NCBI GenBank assembly: GCA_900547965.1 | Contig: URJE01000052.1 | Span: 1-11,856, forward strand | Direction of reading: 5' to 3' | DNA length: 11,856 bases | From: an uncultured Eggerthella sp. | Lineage (GTDB): Bacteria > Actinomycetota > Coriobacteriia > Coriobacteriales > Eggerthellaceae | Part shown: positions 1-10,409 of the stretch, piece by piece | Layout of the letters: each line of letters begins with the position of its first letter | Position numbering within the stretch: the stretch's first letter is position 1 | Notes under the pieces: model-generated | Seen by the model: only the letters and a program-made list of their open reading frames with translations | Told to the model about the DNA's origin: nothing | The model's database searches: none | Made by a program: the position numbers and the translations under genes

Positions 1-1283
<1,283 letters not shown>

Positions 1284-4200
1284 TTAGTTCTCCTCTCCCT
1301 TACCGATAAGGTCGTCAGTGTCGTTTTTCTCGCCCATCAGATTGCCAAGCTCGGCAGTGATGGAACCCAACAGGTCGTCGCTGTCCTTTTCGGACTTTTC
1401 TTCAACGGGAAGTGCGGCGCCCAAAAGCTCATCCTCATCGGGGTCGTGGGTGACATCGATGGTCTGATGCTGGTGACCCTCAAGCTCAACGTTGAGGCAC
1501 AGCGAGCGCATTTCCTTGATGAGAACCTTGAAGGACTCAGGTACCTCAGGAGCAGGAATGCTCTCGCCCTTGACGATAGCCTCGTAGGACTTAACACGAC
1601 CGGAGGTATCGTCGGACTTGATGGTCAGGATCTCCTGCAGAACGTTGGAAGCACCATAGGAGTACAGTGCCCAAACTTCCATCTCGCCGAAGCGCTGGCC
1701 ACCGAACTGGGCCTTGCCGCCGAGAGGCTGCTGGGTGATCAAGCTGTAAGGACCAGTCGAGCGAGCATGGATCTTGTCGTCGACCATGTGGCCCAGCTTA
1801 AGGATGTAGGTCTGACCGCAGGTAATAGGCTCGCGGAAACGCTCGCCGGTACGGCCGTCGTACAGCCAAGCCTTACCAGTACGGGAAAGCTGCGGCACGA
1901 ATTCGTCGCGAGCCATGTCGCCGTACTTGGCATGGTTGATGTTAATGAGGTTGCGGTTAGCAGCTTCGATGGCGTTGGAAATCTCTTCCTCGGTTGCACC
2001 GTCGAATACCGGCGTTGCAACGAACTGCGGACCGGCAACAGGCTCGGTGGACTCAGGATCGTCAGACCAACCCCACTTAGCAGCCCAACCAAGATGGTTC
2101 TCGAGCAGCTGACCAACGTTCATACGGGAAGGAACACCCAGGGGGTTCAGCATAACGTCGATCGGGGTACCGTCGGCCAAGTAAGGCATATCCTCTACCG
2201 GCAGAACGCGGGAGATAACACCCTTGTTACCATGACGACCGGAAAGCTTGTCGCCCTGCTGGATCTTACGCTTCTGAGCAACAAATACGCGAACGAGTTC
2301 GTTTACGCCAGGGGCAAGTTCGTCACCGTTTGCACGGGAGGAGCGAACCACGTTGATTACGCGACCGCCGGAGCCGTGAGGTACCTTGAGGGACGTATCA
2401 CGAACTTCGCGAGCCTTTTCACCGAAGATGGCACGCAGCAGGCGTTCCTCAGCGGTGAGCTCGGTTTCGCCCTTCGGCGTAACCTTGCCAACAAGAACGT
2501 CGCCGGGGAATACCTCGGCGCCAACGCGGATGATGCCGTCGCTGTCGAGGTCGGAAACCATATCGTCGGAGATATTGGGAACTTCGCGAGTGATTTCCTC
2601 GGGTCCAAGCTTGGTGTCACGAGCATCAATCTCGTACTCGGAGATGTGAATAGACGTAAGCAGGTCTTCAGCAACAACGCGCTCGGACACGATGATAGCG
2701 TCCTCGTAGTTGTAACCTTCCCAAGGCATGTAAGCGACCATCAGGTTCTGACCAAGCGAAAGCTCAGCGCCGTCGCAAGAAGGACCATCAGCCAGAACGT
2801 CGCCAGCATATACCTTGTCGCCCTTGCGAACGATAGGCTTGTGGTTCATGCAGCCGGACTGGTTGGAGCGCTGGAACTTTGGAATGAGGTACTCGTCGTA
2901 TTCGCCATCTTCACGTTCGATGATGATGGTCTGACCGTCAACGTAGTCGACAACGCCAGCGTTCTGGGCTACCAGAACTTCGCCGGAGTCAACCGCAATG
3001 CGGTGCTCGATGCCGGTACCAACCAATGGAGCACTAGGACGAAGCAGAGGCACAGCCTGACGCTGCATGTTGGAGCCCATCAGTGCGCGGTTAGCGTCGT
3101 CATGCTCGAGGAACGGAATAAGAGACGTTGCAACGGAGGTCATCTGACGAGGCGAAACGTCCATGTAGTCCACACGGTCGACAGTAACCTCTTCAGGCTC
3201 ACCGAACACGCCCTTGGAGTCGCGGGTACGGCACAGCAGACGCTCGGAGGGAACGAAGGTTCCATTCTCGTCGGTGTGGCCGAATACGCGCGTTTCAGGA
3301 TCGAACTGCTCGTTTGCCTGGGCAATGGTGTGCTTTTCTTCTTCATCGGCGGTGAGGTAGTCAACGATGTCGGTTACCTTGCCGTCTTCAACGCGACGAT
3401 ACGGGGCCTCGATGAAGCCGTAGTCGTTCACGCGGGCATACGTTGCCAGCGAGCCGATAAGACCGATGTTAGGACCTTCAGGGGTCTCAATCGGGCACAT
3501 GCGGCTGTAGTGGGAGTTATGAACGTCTCGAACCTCGAAGCCCGCACGCTCACGGGACAGACCGCCAGGGCCCAGTGCGGACAGACGACGCTTATGCGTA
3601 ACGCCTGCGGCGATGTTGGACTGGTCCATGAACTGAGACAGCTGAGAGGAACCGAAGAATTCCTTGATGGCTGCCACGATGGGGCGAATGTTCACCAGGG
3701 ACTGCGGCGTAATGTCGTCAGGCTCCTGCATACTCATGCGCTCGCGCACAACGCGTTCCATACGGGAAAGGCCAATACGGAACTGGTTCTGAATCAACTC
3801 GCCAACCGTACGGATGCGGCGGTTGCCGAAGTGGTCGATATCGTCTACCTGAACGCCCTCGGCGCCATCATGGAGACCCACGATGTAGCGCATGGTTGCG
3901 ATGATGTCTTCCTGCGTAAGCGTAGAGGCGTCGTTTTCAGGGTCGAACTCGAGCTTCTTGTTGATCTTGTAACGGCCAACCTTTGCCAGGTCGTAGCGCT
4001 GGGGGTTGAAGAACAGGCCGTCGAGCAGCGTACGAGCAGAGTCGATCGTGGGGGGCTCGCCCGGACGGAAACGACGATACAGCTCGATGAGAGACTCTTC
4101 CTTGGTGGTGGCAGGGTCGCGGTCGAGGGTGCGGATCACCATCTCGGAATCGCCGAGGATATCGATGATTTCTTCACGCGTTTCAGCGATACCGAGCGCA

Positions 4201-4799
4201 CGCAGAAGAAGCGTAGCAGGCTGCTTGCGCTTACGGTCGATACGCACGGAAAGGATGTCGCGCTTGTCGGTTTCGAACTCGAGCCAGGCACCACGGGAAG
4301 GGATGATCTTCGCGTTGTAGATGGTCTTGTCGGATGTTTTGTCGCGCTCGGCAGAGAAGTAAACGCCGGGGCTGCGCACCAACTGAGATACAACAACACG
4401 CTCGGTGCCGTTGATGATGAAGGTGCCGCGGGGCGTCATCAGCGGGAAGTCGCCCATGAAGACGTCCTGCTCTTTGATCTCGCCTGTTTCGCGATTGATG
4501 AAGCGGATTTCAGCAAAGAGCGGTGCCTGATAGGACACGTCACGTTCCTTACATTCATCTACGCTATACTTGGGCTCACCAAATTCATGCTTGCCGAACT
4601 CAACACACATATCTTTGGTGTTGGATTCGATGGGGCTGATGTCTGCGAAAGCATTCGTCAGACCATCATCCATGAACTTCTTGAAGCTTTCCGTTTGGAT
4701 TGCGATCAGATTCGGCACGTCCATGACGGCTGGGATCTTCGCGAAGCTCCGGCGAGTCCTATAACGGCTGGTGGAATCGGGGTTATTAGACTGAACCAC
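1284..4799 (-). CDS. rpoB: RNA polymerase beta subunit
   Basis: This is the complete beta subunit of RNA polymerase, 1171 residues, close to mycobacterial RpoB and shorter than E. coli (1342), which has extra lineage inserts. Landmarks are the rifampicin region (about 381-410), the block [18 protein letters not shown] (434-451), the GYNYED acidic pair (E699, D700), the catalytic-site lysines in [12 protein letters not shown] (K851, K859) and the C-terminal [15 protein letters not shown] block (1004-1018). The start is GTG at 4797-4799: the strong site AAGGAGG lies nine bases upstream (GGAGG at 4809-4813), whereas the ATG at 4804-4806 is out of frame and only two bases from it. Inside the rifampicin region, residues 394-400 read SNIAAGV where the usual sequence is close to NNPLSGL. 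The gene has its own promoter and sits behind a terminator, with no ribosomal protein genes in front. The acidic tail (about 1131-1171) is poorly conserved. Confidence 0.99.
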   Translation of the reverse strand: MVQSNNPDSTSRYRTRRSFAKIPAVMDVPNLIAIQTESFKKFMDDGLTNAFADISPIESNTKDMCVEFGKHEFGEPKYSVDECKERDVSYQAPLFAEIRFINRETGEIKEQDVFMGDFPLMTPRGTFIINGTERVVVSQLVRSPGVYFSAERDKTSDKTIYNAKIIPSRGAWLEFETDKRDILSVRIDRKRKQPATLLLRALGIAETREEIIDILGDSEMVIRTLDRDPATTKEESLIELYRRFRPGEPPTIDSARTLLDGLFFNPQRYDLAKVGRYKINKKLEFDPENDASTLTQEDIIATMRYIVGLHDGAEGVQVDDIDHFGNRRIRTVGELIQNQFRIGLSRMERVVRERMSMQEPDDITPQSLVNIRPIVAAIKEFFGSSQLSQFMDQSNIAAGVTHKRRLSALGPGGLSRERAGFEVRDVHNSHYSRMCPIETPEGPNIGLIGSLATYARVNDYGFIEAPYRRVEDGKVTDIVDYLTADEEEKHTIAQANEQFDPETRVFGHTDENGTFVPSERLLCRTRDSKGVFGEPEEVTVDRVDYMDVSPRQMTSVATSLIPFLEHDDANRALMGSNMQRQAVPLLRPSAPLVGTGIEHRIAVDSGEVLVAQNAGVVDYVDGQTIIIEREDGEYDEYLIPKFQRSNQSGCMNHKPIVRKGDKVYAGDVLADGPSCDGAELSLGQNLMVAYMPWEGYNYEDAIIVSERVVAEDLLTSIHISEYEIDARDTKLGPEEITREVPNISDDMVSDLDSDGIIRVGAEVFPGDVLVGKVTPKGETELTAEERLLRAIFGEKAREVRDTSLKVPHGSGGRVINVVRSSRANGDELAPGVNELVRVFVAQKRKIQQGDKLSGRHGNKGVISRVLPVEDMPYLADGTPIDVMLNPLGVPSRMNVGQLLENHLGWAAKWGWSDDPESTEPVAGPQFVATPVFDGATEEEISNAIEAANRNLININHAKYGDMARDEFVPQLSRTGKAWLYDGRTGERFREPITCGQTYILKLGHMVDDKIHARSTGPYSLITQQPLGGKAQFGGQRFGEMEVWALYSYGASNVLQEILTIKSDDTSGRVKSYEAIVKGESIPAPEVPESFKVLIKEMRSLCLNVELEGHQHQTIDVTHDPDEDELLGAALPVEEKSEKDSDDLLGSITAELGNLMGEKNDTDDLIGKGEEN

Positions 4800-4854
4800 G
4801 AGTCATTTCCTCCTTCGTTGCAACCGGTTGTTTTGCAAAAAGACACAATTTAAT

Positions 4855-4883
4855 AAAATACTTCGCGGTACCTGCGCCGTCAA
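4855..4883 (-). promoter_or_regulatory. Sigma-70-type promoter of rpoBC
   Basis: Reading the minus strand, TTGACG (4878-4883) and TATTTT (4855-4860) are separated by exactly 17 bases. This would start transcription near 4848 and leave a leader of about 49 bases before the rpoB GTG. The leader holds a perfect 10-base palindrome, CAACCGGTTG (4821-4830), flanked by two TTGCAA copies, just upstream of the ribosome binding site. It lies downstream of the terminator at 5031-5062, so rpoBC appears to be an independent transcription unit. The hexamers are read directly; activity is inferred. Confidence 0.65.
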
Positions 4884-5030
4884 GGAAAATTTTCTTCAAG
4901 TGTGTTTTACCTATGAAGTTTTGGAAACTTTTTGCAATTCGCCCATTCTGGCACCGAAAGCGAAAACCAGCCTTCACCGCACCCCGCACTACCCTATGAC
5001 GCCACACCGGTCCCCACCCCGCATCGCAAT

Positions 5031-5062
5031 AAAAAAGGATCGCCCGAAAGCGATCCTTTTTT
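5031..5062 (-). terminator. Rho-independent terminator of the secDF-DUF1292 operon
   Basis: A perfect 13-base inverted repeat (5031-5043 and 5050-5062) encloses a six-base loop. It has a GGATCGC core and an A6/T6 outer part, so on the minus strand the hairpin ends in a run of six U. It starts 23 bases beyond the DUF1292 stop codon. The symmetric A/T flanks would also let it work on the plus strand, although no plus-strand gene ends here. It isolates rpoB from read-through. Confidence 0.9.
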
Positions 5063-5084
5063 ATTCTGGCAAATTAGCCCAACC

Positions 5085-5405
5085 CTATTGGAAATCGTAA
5101 AGATCCTTGGTAGCAACCTTGAAGTCTTCGTAAACCTCAGCGGCAATAGCGTCGTCCATCACGAGCTCAAATGCAGCGGGCTGGCCCTCTTCGTCGAACT
5201 CGGTGACCTCAAGAATGGTTACCTCGCCCGATCCGCCGGCCTCTTCCCCATCGCCAATAGCGTAGAAGAAACCGTAACGGCGATCGTTGTGGATGATAAG
5301 ACCCAAGAATTCGAGGTTGACCTTGTCGCCAGACTCGTCTTCAAAGGTAAAAACGATGCCCTCTTCAACCGGGGGTGCGAAATTAGGTGCGCTTCCTTCT
5401 CTCAT
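5085..5405 (-). CDS. DUF1292-type small acidic protein coupled to SecDF
   Basis: This is a 106-residue, strongly acidic soluble protein with no signal peptide or membrane segment. The layout, a beta-rich core starting VFTFEDESGD (residues about 18-27), a central FFYAIGDGEE stretch (46-55), then EVTILEVTEFDEEGQ (61-75) and an acidic tail, matches the DUF1292 family (YrzB-like proteins of Bacillota), whose function is unknown. Its ATG overlaps the secDF stop by one base (TAATG), with AGGAGG at 5414-5419 eight bases upstream, so the two are almost certainly translationally coupled. A terminator follows. In many Bacillota, DUF1292 genes sit near alaS, ruvX or yrzL, so linkage with secDF is unusual. 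The family assignment comes from pattern recall and is probable, not proven. The context suggests, but does not show, a role in export or envelope homeostasis. Confidence 0.75.
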   Translation of the reverse strand: MREGSAPNFAPPVEEGIVFTFEDESGDKVNLEFLGLIIHNDRRYGFFYAIGDGEEAGGSGEVTILEVTEFDEEGQPAAFELVMDDAIAAEVYEDFKVATKDLYDFQ

Positions 5406-8200
5406 TATTTTTTCCTCCTGTAACGGATAGGCTCGGAATTGCCGGCCTTCTTGGCTTTCTTCTGCTTAGAACTTTCGTTCTTGTTGGCTTCCTTATCTAC
5501 CACAGCTTCCTCTGCGGAATCAACCGTAGCAACAGGCTGTGCAGTTTCCACGGCACCAGCGGGAAGAAGCGGCGTGGAAGCGAACGAGAAGCGAGTGATA
5601 TCGGTGCCGTACTTCTTCACCAGCTTGGCATTCTTGGGCTCGCGAGATTTCCACATCGCAAAAAGCGGCGTTGCAACCGCGATGGATGAATACGAACCAG
5701 CGATCAGGCCAACCGACATAGCGAAAGCGAAGTCTTTCAGCGTTTCGCCGCCGAACAGCAACATGCCCAGAACAGGAACGAACGAAGTGAGCGTGGTATT
5801 GACCGAGCGAATGAATACCTGGTTCAGCGAGTGGTTTGCCATAGACATGAAGGTGCACTTTACATCGGACTCCTTCATGTTGTCGTTGATGCGGTGGAAC
5901 ACCACAACCGTGTCGTACAGCGAGTAACCCAAAATGGTAAGAAGGGCCGCTACCGTGTTAGGCGTAACCTCGCGGCCAACCAACGCGTAAACGCCAACCA
6001 CGATAATCAAGTCGTGGAGCAACGCAACAACCGCCATCAGGCCCATCTTGTATTCGAAGCGAACCGCAATGTAGGCGATGATCAAAAGCAGCGAAACAAC
6101 AAATGCGATGAGGGAAGATTGAATCACGCTTTGGCCCCAGTCGGGTCCAACCGTGTTTACCTCATAGCTATCGGTGCTCAGGTTAAGAGTGTCGACCACT
6201 TTCGCCGCTGTGGTTGCGGCAGATTCGGCAGACGTAGTGGTAGTGCGAACCAAGAAGCCATCGGAGCCATCGGAATTAGTGGTCTGAACAACAGCGTCGG
6301 GCTCGCCAGCCTCGGCGAAGGCAGTGCGCATATCTTCGATGGAGGTATCGCCCGTATTGTGGAATGCGATAGATGTACCGCCCACAAACTCAATACCAAA
6401 CTGAAGGCCGCGAACACCTACGACCACGAACGACAGAACAACAAGTGCAGCCGAAACGCAAAGGAATACTTTGCGTACACCCATGAAGTTGATGTCGCGC
6501 TTGATAAAGCGACCCTTCAGCTCATCGAGCGTCTTGTGGGCAATGGACTTCTTTTCCTCCATCGCCTCAGCGGAAGGATGGGCAACCGTTCCCGTCTGCT
6601 CACCGCGAAGCTCGGCATAAACAGGAGCTGCTTCCTGGCAATCGCGCACACCCCAGAAGCCAGGATGCTTGGTGATAACGCGCGGGGCAAGAAGGCGGAT
6701 AAGCGGAGCCTTCAGCAGCAACATCATAACGATGTCGCACGCAATGCCCAATGCTAGCGTAAGGCCGAAGCCCTTGACACTTGCTGAAGCCAAGAAGAAC
6801 AGGGTAAGAGCAGAAACCAGCGAAACCAGGTCGGCATCGATGGAGGTTTCGATGCCATGGCGAACACCCGTGATGGAAGCCGCGCGAACGCTTCTGCCCA
6901 TTCGGATTTCCTCGCGGAAACGCTCAAGTACCAGAATCGAGGAGTCGGCAGCCATACCGATGGTAAGAACGATACCCGCAATACCCGCCAACGAAAGCGA
7001 GAACAGGCCGAACGCCGAAAGCGTAGCCAAAAGGCCAAGATAGAGCACGGCGAACACGGCCATGGCGGCAGCCGTAAGCAAACCCAGGCCGTGATAGAAG
7101 AACAGCAGGTACAGCATAACCAGGGCAAGGCCCAGAATGGCAACGATCAGACCGCTGTTGAGCGCATCCTGGCCAAGCGTAGGACCTACCACCTGGCTCT
7201 GCTCATAGTGGAAGCTTACCGGCAGCGAACCGCTTTCAAGAACCGTCTGGAGAGACTGGGCCTCTTCGAGCGTGTAATTACCCGTGATAGAAACCTGACC
7301 ACCCGTGATTTCCGACTGAACCGCAGGAGCGGACTGGATTTGACCGTCCAAGATAATGACGATCTGGCCATTGGTGGGAGCAAGATCGCGCGTTGCATCG
7401 GCAAACGCCTGAGTGCCAGCAGAATCGAGCGAGATGTTAACCGCGTAGTACTGGCTGGTTTCAGACGCCTTGTCTACCGTAACACGCGTAATGTTCTCGC
7501 CCGTAATGAGGGGCGTATAGGTACCTGGGTCAACGCTGCGATACGTTGTCTTGCCCGTCTTGAAGGAATTGCCGAAATCATCGGTAACCGAGCCCTGCTG
7601 CATGTAGGTGCCGTTCTTGATAGCGGCCTGGTCGTCAGCTTCGGTGAAGGAATCGGCACGAGCAAATTCCAGCTTGCCCGTTTTGCCGATGGTGGCAAGG
7701 GCTGTTTCAGGGTCGGAAAGACCTGGGATCTGGACCAAAATTTGATCGTTGCCCTGAACCTGAACCGTTGCTTCAGACGCGCCTAAGGCATTGACGCGCG
7801 ATTCGATGATGGCGCGAGACTTTTCCATGTCTTCCTTGGTAACGTCTTCGCCATCGGTGCTCTGTGCTGAAAGAACCACGGAAAGACCGCCCTGGATGTC
7901 CAAGCCCTGATTGATCTTTTCATTCGGTGGCGTGAACATGAACACCGAGCCGATTACCAAAATGGTTGCCGCAATAAGGAGCCATACGTTGCGGCGGTTC
8001 TTGTTGCCACCTGTACGCTTGTTGCGCTCCTTCTGGCGCTGAGAATTCTTCTTCTGAGCTTCTTTTGCGCGAGCCTTGCGGCGCTTTTCGCGATCCTTGG
8101 CACGCTGCTTTTCTTCAGCCGTGAGCTTCTTCGCTTCTTTGGAAGTAGCCGTGGCTTCTTTTTCCTCGTCCAATTCGTTTTCCTTGGGTTGGTCGACCAT
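5405..8200 (-). CDS. secDF: Protein translocase SecD-SecF fusion
   Basis: This is an inner-membrane RND-type subunit that uses the proton gradient to help pull proteins across through SecYEG. SecD and SecF are one 931-residue chain. SecD half: first membrane helix about 71-90, GLDIQGG (99-105), large external P1 domain to about 345, five further helices to about 505, with the TM4 acidic residue in ADSSILVLERFREE (D419, equivalent to the proton-relay Asp). SecF half: helix at about 577-597, FGIEFVGG (601-608), P4 domain, then five helices with SLYDTVVVF (D763) and the conserved Arg in FIRSVNTTL (R798). The three residues implicated in proton flow in Thermus SecDF are thus kept. H769 stands where Asp is usual (FDR to FHR). 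The N-terminal 70 residues are a Lys/Arg/Glu-rich cytoplasmic extension, much longer than usual, and the C-terminal 40 are Lys-rich. The start is ATG with AAGGA at 8206-8210, five bases away. tgt lies upstream and no yajC lies between. Confidence 0.96.
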   Translation of the reverse strand: MVDQPKENELDEEKEATATSKEAKKLTAEEKQRAKDREKRRKARAKEAQKKNSQRQKERNKRTGGNKNRRNVWLLIAATILVIGSVFMFTPPNEKINQGLDIQGGLSVVLSAQSTDGEDVTKEDMEKSRAIIESRVNALGASEATVQVQGNDQILVQIPGLSDPETALATIGKTGKLEFARADSFTEADDQAAIKNGTYMQQGSVTDDFGNSFKTGKTTYRSVDPGTYTPLITGENITRVTVDKASETSQYYAVNISLDSAGTQAFADATRDLAPTNGQIVIILDGQIQSAPAVQSEITGGQVSITGNYTLEEAQSLQTVLESGSLPVSFHYEQSQVVGPTLGQDALNSGLIVAILGLALVMLYLLFFYHGLGLLTAAAMAVFAVLYLGLLATLSAFGLFSLSLAGIAGIVLTIGMAADSSILVLERFREEIRMGRSVRAASITGVRHGIETSIDADLVSLVSALTLFFLASASVKGFGLTLALGIACDIVMMLLLKAPLIRLLAPRVITKHPGFWGVRDCQEAAPVYAELRGEQTGTVAHPSAEAMEEKKSIAHKTLDELKGRFIKRDINFMGVRKVFLCVSAALVVLSFVVVGVRGLQFGIEFVGGTSIAFHNTGDTSIEDMRTAFAEAGEPDAVVQTTNSDGSDGFLVRTTTTSAESAATTAAKVVDTLNLSTDSYEVNTVGPDWGQSVIQSSLIAFVVSLLLIIAYIAVRFEYKMGLMAVVALLHDLIIVVGVYALVGREVTPNTVAALLTILGYSLYDTVVVFHRINDNMKESDVKCTFMSMANHSLNQVFIRSVNTTLTSFVPVLGMLLFGGETLKDFAFAMSVGLIAGSYSSIAVATPLFAMWKSREPKNAKLVKKYGTDITRFSFASTPLLPAGAVETAQPVATVDSAEEAVVDKEANKNESSKQKKAKKAGNSEPIRYRRKK

Positions 8201-8336
8201 AGTAGTCCTTCTGATTTTCCTCTGAACAGCGCGCTAACGCGCATGTGCATATCGGAAATATGATAGCGGCACGCACGTTAACCCGATGTTATTTCTTCAA
8301 TTTCGCCACTTTATCGCACAAAAGCAGTCGCCGAAA

Positions 8337-8402
8337 GGGCAAGAGCGATCATTGCGCAACCTTTGCGAGCGAGCAGAGCAAAGCGCACAGGCGTACTTGC
8401 CC
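8337..8402 (-). repeat. Nested inverted repeat, candidate structured leader RNA ahead of secDF
   Basis: Three complementary pairs are nested around one loop: GGGCAAG (8337-8343) with CTTGCCC (8396-8402), TGCG (8353-8356) with CGCA (8384-8387), and CTTTGC (8361-8366) with GCAAAG (8378-8383). They are separated by internal loops of 9 and 8 bases and a four-base bulge, and the apical loop is 11 bases. On the minus strand this lies between the tgt terminator-like hairpin and secDF, about 140 bases before the secDF start. It could fold as an RNA of about 66 bases. I do not recognise a known riboswitch family. Whether it is transcribed depends on read-through from tgt, because no clear promoter was found upstream of it. 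Confidence 0.45.
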
Positions 8403-8410
8403 AAAATGGG

Positions 8411-8432
8411 AAAATGGGGATAACCCCATTTT
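8411..8432 (-). terminator. Terminator-like hairpin behind tgt
   Basis: A perfect nine-base inverted repeat, AAAATGGGG (8411-8419) and CCCCATTTT (8424-8432), has a four-base loop. It lies 18 bases past the tgt stop. On the minus strand the stem ends in UUUU followed by CCCAUUUU, a weaker U-tract than the terminator at 5031-5062. It may therefore be a partial terminator or attenuator that lets some tgt transcripts continue into secDF. Confidence 0.55.
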
Positions 8433-8450
8433 CAAACCAGTTACTTGCTG

Positions 8451-10327
<1,877 letters not shown>

Positions 10328-10347
10328 TGTGGGCAATCCTTTCTCAA

Positions 10348-10378
10348 AGGTGCTCGAAAGTAATCAGGTGCTAGTATA
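10348..10378. promoter_or_regulatory. Divergent overlapping promoters with direct repeat
   Basis: The 82-base gap between the HAD-tgt and queH-queA genes contains one AT-rich core read both ways. On the plus strand there is an extended -10, TG-C-TAGTAT (TG at 10369-10370, hexamer 10372-10377). On the minus strand there is TATACT (10373-10378). Neither has a good -35. A 7-base direct repeat, AGGTGCT, occurs at 10348-10354 and 10366-10372, covering the expected -35 position and abutting the -10 of the plus promoter; it could be an operator. The plus leader would be about 26 bases and the minus leader about 40. Neither resembles a preQ1 riboswitch. Confidence 0.4.
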
Positions 10379-10409
10379 GGTGACGCTGGAAGGAGCGTAC
10401 GACGAACCT

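Larger units (their letters stand above)
8201..8450. other. tgt-secDF intergenic spacer without yajC
   Basis: This 250-base spacer has no credible coding sequence on either strand. It holds the hairpin behind tgt, the nested inverted repeat, and a short GCGCG-CTAA-CGCGC hairpin at 8229-8242 close to the secDF ribosome binding site. I saw no convincing -35/-10 pair for secDF. It is bounded by an 11-base direct repeat (TAGTAGTCCTT at 8200-8210 and 8452-8462), of which one copy contains the secDF binding site and the other the end of tgt. Confidence 0.6.

Noticed and set aside
4801..5030. A small gene or tRNA in front of rpoB
   Set aside because: The short frames here lack binding sites and conserved sequence and cross the promoter; no cloverleaf could be drawn.
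5831..7786. Two plus-strand frames of about 308 codons antisense to secDF
   Set aside because: Both are codon-aligned shadows of the SecDF gene, with no domains and no expression signals.
7954..8250. A 98-codon minus-strand frame starting in the secDF leader and running into the secDF N-terminus in another frame
   Set aside because: Its Arg/Lys/Ser-rich translation is the out-of-frame reading of the charged SecDF extension. It has no good binding site and no family resemblance, and it is not a YajC.
10334..10336. TTG as the start of the HAD gene, adding three residues
   Set aside because: The AAAGGA site directly abuts this TTG but lies nine bases from the in-frame ATG at 10325-10327, which gives normal spacing.
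10328..10409. preQ1 riboswitch in the leaders of the queuosine genes
   Set aside because: Neither strand of the short gap shows the hairpin plus A-rich tail of class I, and the space is too small for the other classes.
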